Positions 57,143 through 64,000 of a DNA stretch of 64,000 nt are shown here, piece after piece. Position 1 is the first letter of the stretch, and every line of letters starts with the position of its first letter. Where the stretch lies: contig LATX02000197.1 of assembly GCA_001466705.2 (NCBI GenBank), positions 434,001-498,000 on the forward strand, given 5' to 3'. The notes under the pieces are model-generated. The model worked only from the letters and a program-made list of their open reading frames with translations, had not been told where the DNA came from and did no database searches. Position numbers and translations under genes: made by a program. This stretch comes from Moniliophthora roreri. Lineage: Eukaryota > Basidiomycota > Agaricomycetes > Agaricales > Marasmiaceae.

Positions 57143-58507
57143 ATGCCAATGATCCGGGAGCTCTTAGCCTACAGTGTTGTTTCGGTGTCCTTGATTTGGT
57201 GCTATCGGAGACTGAAAGAGTTATTGGGTCGGATGACACAAGATGCTGAGGCAGAGACGGCTGAATATGTTGGAGAAAGGAGTCCTGGTGGCATGCTATC
57301 AGCACCCCAGAACCCTGCTCTTTCACGCTTTCATTCCACCCACTCTTCCCCTTCGACAGCCCAACCTCCACAGGTGTCTAGTATACGGCCTTTCCGTGGT
57401 GGTCAAGCCACTCAAATAGACGTAGAGGAAGAGCGCAATACTGTCGGAGCCTCATCCTCCTTTTACCTGCGCGTTCGCCTAATGTTGGAGAAGGCACACA
57501 TCTTCGAGCAATTACCGCCTGTCGCATCTACGAGCCGTCCCACTACAACATTCCGTATCTTCCGACATCGCGATCATCGCAGCGAACCCAATCATTTCAG
57601 ACTGTTGATTAGTCGTTCTTTTATACGTGGGACAATCCGACATGGTTACGAATTTGAGGAGGAGAATGTCATGAAACTGGTTCAGCCGTCGCAGTTTGGG
57701 AGAACTCGTATTCGTATCCCGAGTGTTTCCCAAGTCATGAAGGACGCCGTTGCGCCGCTCTCGATGGACGAGCAGCATGGTCCTGTCGAAGTACTTTCGG
57801 AATCTGTTTTGCGATGCGAAGAGTACGATGACTGGCCGGGATCCCAGTACTTCACGGCAAATCTGGAGGCATTCTCGGCCTGGGAATTGTCAGAAAACCC
57901 TCACGTTGATGACATCGAATCCCTGTGTCCGCCCGATGGGTGGCAGGCCAAGCTAGGGAACAAGCAGCTTCCATATCCGGTACTGCGGCACTTCTGGTTC
58001 GAGGGTTTTTCTTCCGATTTTCAACTCGATCCTAAGTTCGTGGCCCATCTCCCATTCCAGCAGTTGGTGCATGTCAGTTTGCACAACATCATGATTTCGT
58101 TCGATGACTGCTTAAAGTTGATATCGAACTGTCCGGATTTGCATACCCTCTCCCTGCACGGGAAGATTGGAGAAGGACAAGTGGTCGATGGACTTTTTGG
58201 TCAGAGTCATAAAGTTCCTTTGGTGAGCAAGCTTCACACACGCATGACGAGGCTTGAGATCCATGGATGTGAAGTGAACGTGTTGCCTTTCTTGACACGA
58301 CTTCAGTTCTCACTGGTCTCGGCGAACATTTTGGTCCTTGACATCCCTGTTCTGGGGGCCCGCAGATTGGATGCAACTGGCATTTCGGATTGGCTGCTGG
58401 AACAAGCAATATCGGAGCTATGGTTCCCACTAGCACTACAAACACACCCGACAATCGTGCCCATAGTCCAATATCCTGAAGTTCGTGAGACTATACGGTG
58501 GTTGTAA
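57143..58507 (+). CDS. LRR-like protein of F-box-associated type
   Basis: Intronless 454-aa frame. Residues 8-25 (LLAYSVVSVSLIWCYRR) could be a membrane anchor. A Ser/Pro-rich stretch follows, and the C-terminal half has LRR-like repeats typical of agaricomycete F-box proteins, such as LVHVSLHNIMISFDDCLKLI and CPDLHTLSLHGKIG. No F-box could be found in the N-terminus, so either it has diverged or this is an LRR-only derivative. Absence of introns sets it apart from its neighbours and may mean a retrocopy. Role unknown. Confidence 0.65.
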   Translation: MPMIRELLAYSVVSVSLIWCYRRLKELLGRMTQDAEAETAEYVGERSPGGMLSAPQNPALSRFHSTHSSPSTAQPPQVSSIRPFRGGQATQIDVEEERNTVGASSSFYLRVRLMLEKAHIFEQLPPVASTSRPTTTFRIFRHRDHRSEPNHFRLLISRSFIRGTIRHGYEFEEENVMKLVQPSQFGRTRIRIPSVSQVMKDAVAPLSMDEQHGPVEVLSESVLRCEEYDDWPGSQYFTANLEAFSAWELSENPHVDDIESLCPPDGWQAKLGNKQLPYPVLRHFWFEGFSSDFQLDPKFVAHLPFQQLVHVSLHNIMISFDDCLKLISNCPDLHTLSLHGKIGEGQVVDGLFGQSHKVPLVSKLHTRMTRLEIHGCEVNVLPFLTRLQFSLVSANILVLDIPVLGARRLDATGISDWLLEQAISELWFPLALQTHPTIVPIVQYPEVRETIRWL

Positions 58508-58566
58508 TGATACTATAGTGATTCATAGATGGTATCTAATGCATGTATGATATCCACCAATGCAAA
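58508..58566. other. Short convergent spacer
   Basis: Only 59 bases separate two convergent stop codons, so the 3' UTRs overlap. Confidence 0.6.
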
Positions 58567-60008
58567 CTATTCACCAAGATATACAGCATCAAATCCAGTG
58601 CTTCTCAATTGCTGAAAGAAGTGCGAGTCGCTGCTAGGCGTGTCCCTTGGTTCTCCAGTAAAGTTATTGATGTAGACGTGCCTCAGCGCAAAACCTGAAT
58701 AGCTAATCCGTGACTTCACCATTGCTGCGGAAAGCCCGTCAGGACAGTCTTTGAGTAACAACGAGAGGTGCTGCAAGAGCGGGAGGCGCATGTCATCGGA
58801 TTCTCTTGTTAAAGTTTGGACAACGAAGGTGCTGAGGGGGCGCATTGCCGCTTCCAATTCAGTGAGACGTGACAGGGAAGGTAATGATAGGAACTGGATA
58901 AAATCCGTTTCGAGCAAGGGTTCTTCAATCCAAAGTCGTAAAGTGTCCAACACGCAACGGGAACGATCGAATAAATCAACCCACGACGCTAGGTATCCTT
59001 GCCCCAAGTTTACATCGAGACGTCGGAGATTTGGGACGACAAGCTGACTGACAAGTTGCGCCGCAGCCGTGTCTCTGCATCGAAGTTTTAGAACGCAAAG
59101 TCGTGAGAGGACACAGAGATGGGGTAGAAGGATTGCAGTATCGGAAGCTGTAAGTTTGGAGAGTTCCAGCTCTTCAAGCCCTTGACATCGCGAGAGGGCG
59201 TCTACGAAAATATCATCAACGACAAAATGGCCGGAGATGTGGGTGAGCCGCTCCCAGTGACAATCTGCCATGCTGGGAGGATAACCTTTCCATTCCGGAA
59301 TAGGGCCGTGACAGCGCACGCGCCGGAGAGAGGACTGGGAAAACAGAGATTTCCAAAACGATACGGCTGACGGATGGATATGAAGCTCTTTATTGCTGAT
59401 ATCGACATGAACCAACAACGGTGCCTCCTCTACGATGGGGAGAATGTCCGGGAGAAGAATGATCTTGTTCGTAGACATTGTCAGAGACCTCCAACGATGA
59501 ATGTGTCGCAGAAACAGGGCAAATATTTGACCTGTCGATTTGGCAACAACATCCCAACCCACCGAGGGTTCAGACGCCGAATGGCGAATTGCCAAGGTGA
59601 GGGGACAGCCTTGAGAGCGTTCCAGCCATTGCTTCACCATGAGCTCATGCGTCTCTTGAGGATTCCAGAGCGCTATCTTTGCCCAGAGGTGAGGAGCGGC
59701 CATCGTAACAGCACGCCAACGTTGGCATACGGAACTGATGCGGGAAAGGCTTGGTACCGACGGATCATCATGAAACCCGTTCGACTGACAGAGCTCGAAA
59801 ATCTCGACGAGAATCTCGATCGGAACGGCATTGAAGGTAGATGGTGGTGTAAGAGAGGAAGTAGAACATGATACGGTAGGCGTCTTCTGTTCGGCATTTG
59901 TTTGTCCAAGTAGCTATTCCGTCCGTCAATGAATAGACCCCTGCACCATAGAAGGTAACGCACCTTATGAGCTGGATCCAAGGATATGATTGATGCCAAA
60001 GTCGCCAT
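58567..60008 (-). CDS. F-box/LRR-like protein
   Basis: Predicted 454-aa protein from exons 60008..59964 (15 codons) and 59886..58567. The F-box lies at about residues 33-80: FNAVPIEILVEIFELC followed by SVCQRWRAVTMAAPHLWAKI, the arrangement standard in agaricomycetes. The following ALWNPQETHELMVKQWLERS and PLTLAIRH segments are the usual link to the LRR part. Next come repeated strands (LEELELSKLTASDTAIL, LPHLCVLSRLCVLKLRCRD, LRRLDVNLGQGY). Expected to be a substrate receptor of an SCF ubiquitin ligase; the target cannot be deduced. Confidence 0.88.
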
Positions 60009-62221
60009 GGTGCTCCGCTATAGCGAGTGAATGGGCTGATCCACGAAAGTCAGTGAAAGAGATTGCAGTAGAGAATCGGGATGGACGCACCAGTGAAAAT
60101 AATCAGAAAAAAGGACCCAGTCCGATATTGAAAGGCTCCTAAACGTATCCTTCCTAAGTACGCACATATACAAGGTTGTCAAGGTAGTCTGCAAAGTTGA
60201 GTGGGGACAAACGAATGGACAAAACTGGTACAAGGCGTGACACTTTACCATCGCATTGTTGATAAAACTTGCCAAAGGAATATTGCTTCTTCGTCTATTG
60301 AATTCATTGATTACTTCCGTTCTAGAACGTCAGGTTTCCCGTGGGTAGGGTGGATGGGGTTGTACTGAAAGACAAGGTTGACCAAAACGGGCGACACTGC
60401 GGGAACGATAGACCGGACGGCGGGAAGGGCAAAGATGTCGATGAGTTGGCGCAACGACAGAAACACCCCGCGCCATTTCACCGAGAGGTTGTATTGGAAC
60501 TTGAAAGGAAAGAGAAGTGGTTGGTGGGCAACTAATTCAGGTGGGTGAACGTGAGAAGTGTGCGGACCAATCAGACGTCGCTTCCCAGAGCGCGCTCATT
60601 TTCCGCTCGCACGCATGCAATCTCTCGACCATTATCGTAGACGATAGTTCCAGGCTCATTCGACGCTATTTCACACAGAAATTCGATTATCGCGGTGGTC
60701 AGAATCGTTGAATGGAAATAGGAAGGGAGGACGAAACATGGATAAAAGAGTTGGAGAGGAAAGTGTAATCGGTGGCTCTGTGGTATTTGCCTCTCGAGTT
60801 TTCATAATGAAGGCATGATATCGATGTACCCACTCGTGCTCACAATCTCCACCTTGCTGTGAATCTCTGTACAAGTATGAGAGGAGTGAGGCCGAAGCTG
60901 ACCCTCCGCACGCTTCGACGATACTCGACCGCTGTCGTAACTGAGAGGGGCTGACAGGCCTAAGGAACGCCACCACGTCCTTTCAGTCAGTACTTGAGAC
61001 TTGAAAGGGGAGAAAATCGTCGGACAGAGAGAAACCGGGCAGAATTGCGCCGACCAATCACAGAAACGGCTTCCTAGATGCTCGTAAAGGTGCAAAACGC
61101 CCCTTCATTCTCTGCTATAGTTTCCATATATATACGCTTAACAGGATATCGAACCACCGATGACCTTGACCTTCAAAACCGGCAAGCTTGGCCAGCCTTA
61201 CATGATGAAACTGCCAGGGGAAAACGATCAGAACAAACGGTTCCCAGCTGTCACCCTGAAGGAAATGGATACAAGAACTGGAAAATACAGACGTCTTGCA
61301 CACCTTCAAACTTCGACATGATGTGCGTCTACCATGCTACTCGTAAGCAAACGTCGCGATCCCTCTCTTCACGAAGCACGGAAGCAGTTCCTTGAAGCAG
61401 TCCACAATGTCGCATTCCTGGAGTTCCTTGAGGCGGTCACTTTCCTCGCCATCTTCCGAGATACTTTGTTCCCCCAGAAAAACGGAGAACATGACTTGCG
61501 TCAAAATTTGGAAATGCGACGCAAGTCAGTGATTATCTAGGAAGCCGAGAGATAAGGATTGAGGGAGAAATTAATGACATGAGACATTTGTTCCAAGGGT
61601 CGTAGAAAAATGGATTTCAGCGTAGGAACCGTTCTTCCTCGGTTGAACTAGAGAGCATACCACTTGCAGGATCACGAACGTTGCGGAAGGTTATTTGGGA
61701 GATGTACGAATGGAAGGTACAATAGGAGCTATCGAGCAGTTGAAGGAATTGGTTAAATTTGGTTCCGGTGTCTAGTCTGCAGGGAGGTACGATAACCAGT
61801 TCTCCAAGGAGGTACTCTCTGCAGCGGCGCAGCCAGATTGAAGATACGAGACTAAAGGCTTCAAGAGCCTCGCAGTTGTCGTAAAGGTTTGGTCAATGAT
61901 CAGAGACGACCTGCAGTAAAATCAGAGGCGCATCATTTCATTAGATGAAGGCACTCACATTTTGTGTCGCTGAAATATCACCTATGTGGTCCAGCACTGT
62001 GCGAGAATTTAGTGGATTGCTTCAAGTCCGTTAGAGAGAGAAACAAAAGCGTTGTGCACAGTGCGAAAGGCGCGTGGTTGTGATTGGCTTGTTGAGCTTC
62101 CCACGCCTCGAAGAGGGCACCTCACTCAGTTCCAAACCACCACTGTACCCAGTTCACGCTATGGCAAGGATATGTCATCAAGGTTATCCTGGCTTCTGAC
62201 TGATATCTATGCTTCATTTAG
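60009..62221. other. Intergenic region, 2.2 kb
   Basis: Contains several short frames without recognisable similarity. The first exon(s) of the F-box gene that follows may lie near 62,040-62,180, but no ATG joins in frame to its exon at 62,222. Confidence 0.4.
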
Positions 62222-63735
62222 GCCCAAAAATTATCACAAGAATTGATTGATCGAATAATCGACTCTCTTTACGAGGAGGGGACTTCAGCAGGCTATAAGG
62301 CCACCAGGGCCTGCGCATTGGTCAACTCCAAATGGGTTCCTCGTTCGCGGCATCATACTTTTTCTCACATTTTCGTCAAAGCACCAATTGAAGAGTTCGA
62401 ACAGTTCTTCAAGCAGGTCACCCAGTACGAGAGACTCATCGAACTACTCCGCAGCCCTCTTTGTACGTTTCAATCCAGGACTCGTTATCTATCCATACAG
62501 GGTGCGCTGTGGCACAACTATTCTCCCACAGTCGTCAATTGGATAGACCCACTATTTGACCAGGTGGAGAAATGGAAATCGCTCACCTCTCTGAATCTGT
62601 CTGGCATTGAGAAGGAAACACTGAACACGGCAGCTTGGGCGATAATCACACAGAAGGAAGCCTCCAGAGACGTTCTGGAATTCAGAAACAGAATTCAACG
62701 CTTATCGCTGCAACACCTCCCCGCTATCGAACACGAGGACGAATTTTTGGCGCTCTTGAACATGATCCACCTCTTTCCGTCGCTCCAATGCCTTTCCTTT
62801 AACCCCAAGCTTTTCACAGAAAAGCTGGAGGTCGAGGGATCGACACCGCCGCATGAGGCAGAACAACAGCTCTGGATGCGCGGGCTGGACGAGCCACGCA
62901 CACTGTCTCTTGCACAGAGTGCACTTCCAGCGCCAGCTATCATTACTGAGCTGGAGCTGCACAGCGCTCGAGGCTCAAATGGTGTACCATATTCCGTTTT
63001 TTACGAGTGGCTTCGTTTGAGTAACGGATCTCTTCGTGTCCTCGATATTCGCCTTGATATCATGCACGAATTGGATTACCGTTCTTTTGCGCGGTACCTA
63101 CATTCCATCGGATCATCTTTAGAGAGTGTCAATCTCACGACTGCCTACTACGGCCGCGATACGGGTGACACTACAGACTTTGACACCCTCACGGATACTA
63201 GAAACAAAATGACGGCTAGGTTTGGTGAGCACATCAGTACGATCTATACAGCGCTTTACTGACTGAAAAGTTATTGACAGAATCCTTGCTAAAATTCGAG
63301 CCTTTCATCAAATGTGCCGCGCTTCGGGAGGTTACCGTCGAACGTCTCTTTCTCTATGAACTGTTTAACAAGTCCCCGATAACCTTGATCCCCATTGACA
63401 CCTTCGTGTCTGCTCTCTGCGGGCAGTCTCTGAAGCAGCTGAAGCTAATAATGTGGACAGATTTGGCCCGCGGTAATCTAGACAAGGAAGCAGAAGAAAA
63501 TTCATGGCGCCGTGCAGACGAGCTCTTGGCAGGAGATGCGTTTCCGGCCTTAGAATCCGTGATCATTTCCCTCAGTATCATTGCGGATATACTCTTCGAT
63601 AAACATTTTGATGCGATGGAAATTGGGAGGCAAAGAAAGACCGTTATTGGGCCGTATTTGCGCTCTCTATTTCCTAGATGCCATGATAAAGGCATTCTCA
63701 AGATCGTGTTCCCGCGCATCGACCTCGACTGGTGA
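62222..63735 (+). CDS. F-box-like protein (first exon uncertain)
   Basis: Exons 62222-63224 and 63281-63735 encode about 486 residues. The first exon opens after a TTTAG acceptor with AQKLSQELIDRIIDSL and CALVNSKWVPRSRHHTFSHI, an F-box. It continues into LRR-like strands (YLSIQGALWHNY, RLSLQHLPAIEHEDE, LRVLDIRLDIMHELDYRSF, LESVNLTTAYYG). The second exon carries LREVTVERLFLYELFNK and a C-terminal RSLFPRCHDKGIL segment. The upstream start codon was not located; ends and middle are convincing. The layout is the same as the 55,165 gene, including an ending like KEKGILKF. Confidence 0.78.
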
Positions 63736-64000
63736 GGTACGGGCAGGTATGCGTCTCATTGACCAGGTGTCTTTCATCCCCACTGACTTTTCTCCTGCAC
63801 AGAAGTAACCCCTTAGCGGACTGAGTGCATTCGTTCTCATCTGCTGAGTGAGGTCCAAACCAAACGAGGCTCCACTATCTATGTACTTCCTGATGTCACA
63901 AAAATCAACTACTCCTTGGTAGTAACTTGCCCAACCATTCTACGACATCGGTTTCCCGAATTCCCCCACCCAAATGCTTATCAGAACTGTTTCCAGGAGC
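63736..64000. other. Intergenic sequence at window end
   Basis: No gene recognised in the last 265 bases. Confidence 0.4.

Noticed and set aside
1..64000. tRNA, rRNA or other structured RNA genes
   Set aside because: I looked for tRNA A/B-box patterns and rRNA-like stretches on both strands by eye and found none convincing.

Overview
The window is nuclear DNA of a filamentous basidiomycete, most likely an agaricomycete. The evidence is many introns of about 45-65 bases with GT..AG ends, F-box/LRR-type genes, a DUF4419 gene, a BSC6-like MFS carrier, SUR7/PalI and Skg6-like membrane proteins, and chromodomain Ty3/Gypsy elements. All exon structures were worked out by eye; no searches were run.

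Left gene-rich arm (1-13,015): 3' part of a NEDD8/Rub1 gene; two divergent paralogues of a small secreted, beta-rich, aerolysin-like protein, one carrying an in-frame stop; a heavily eroded G-protein alpha subunit pseudogene; a basic protein and a CDK-like kinase transcribed divergently; a Ser/Thr-rich single-pass membrane protein; and a SUR7/PalI-like four-span protein.

Transposon island (about 13.4-43.5 kb): TA- and TTA-flanked terminal-inverted-repeat elements, solo LTRs with clear 5-bp target duplications, a decayed pogo-like transposase, long dispersed repeats with single-N assembly marks, and two decayed Gypsy copies. The stretch from about 13.9 to 35.1 kb is strongly CpG-depleted, as expected from methylation-driven C-to-T decay. 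At the right end lies a young, nearly complete chromovirus (35,570-42,925, minus strand). Its LTRs differ at 6 of 624 sites. It has gag, a 1,193-aa pol reached through a candidate -1 slippery site, an unusual third reading region after pol, and an 11-nt primer-binding site complementary to its own LTR, which predicts Tf1-type self-priming.

Right arm (43.5-64 kb): truncated F-box-like and UDP-glycosyltransferase pieces side by side, an intact 13-exon MFS transporter, a small unknown gene, a DUF4419 pseudogene with at least three lesions, an eroded unknown gene, and several F-box/LRR-like genes. This mix of intact and broken members of expanding families is typical of fast-evolving agaricomycete accessory regions.
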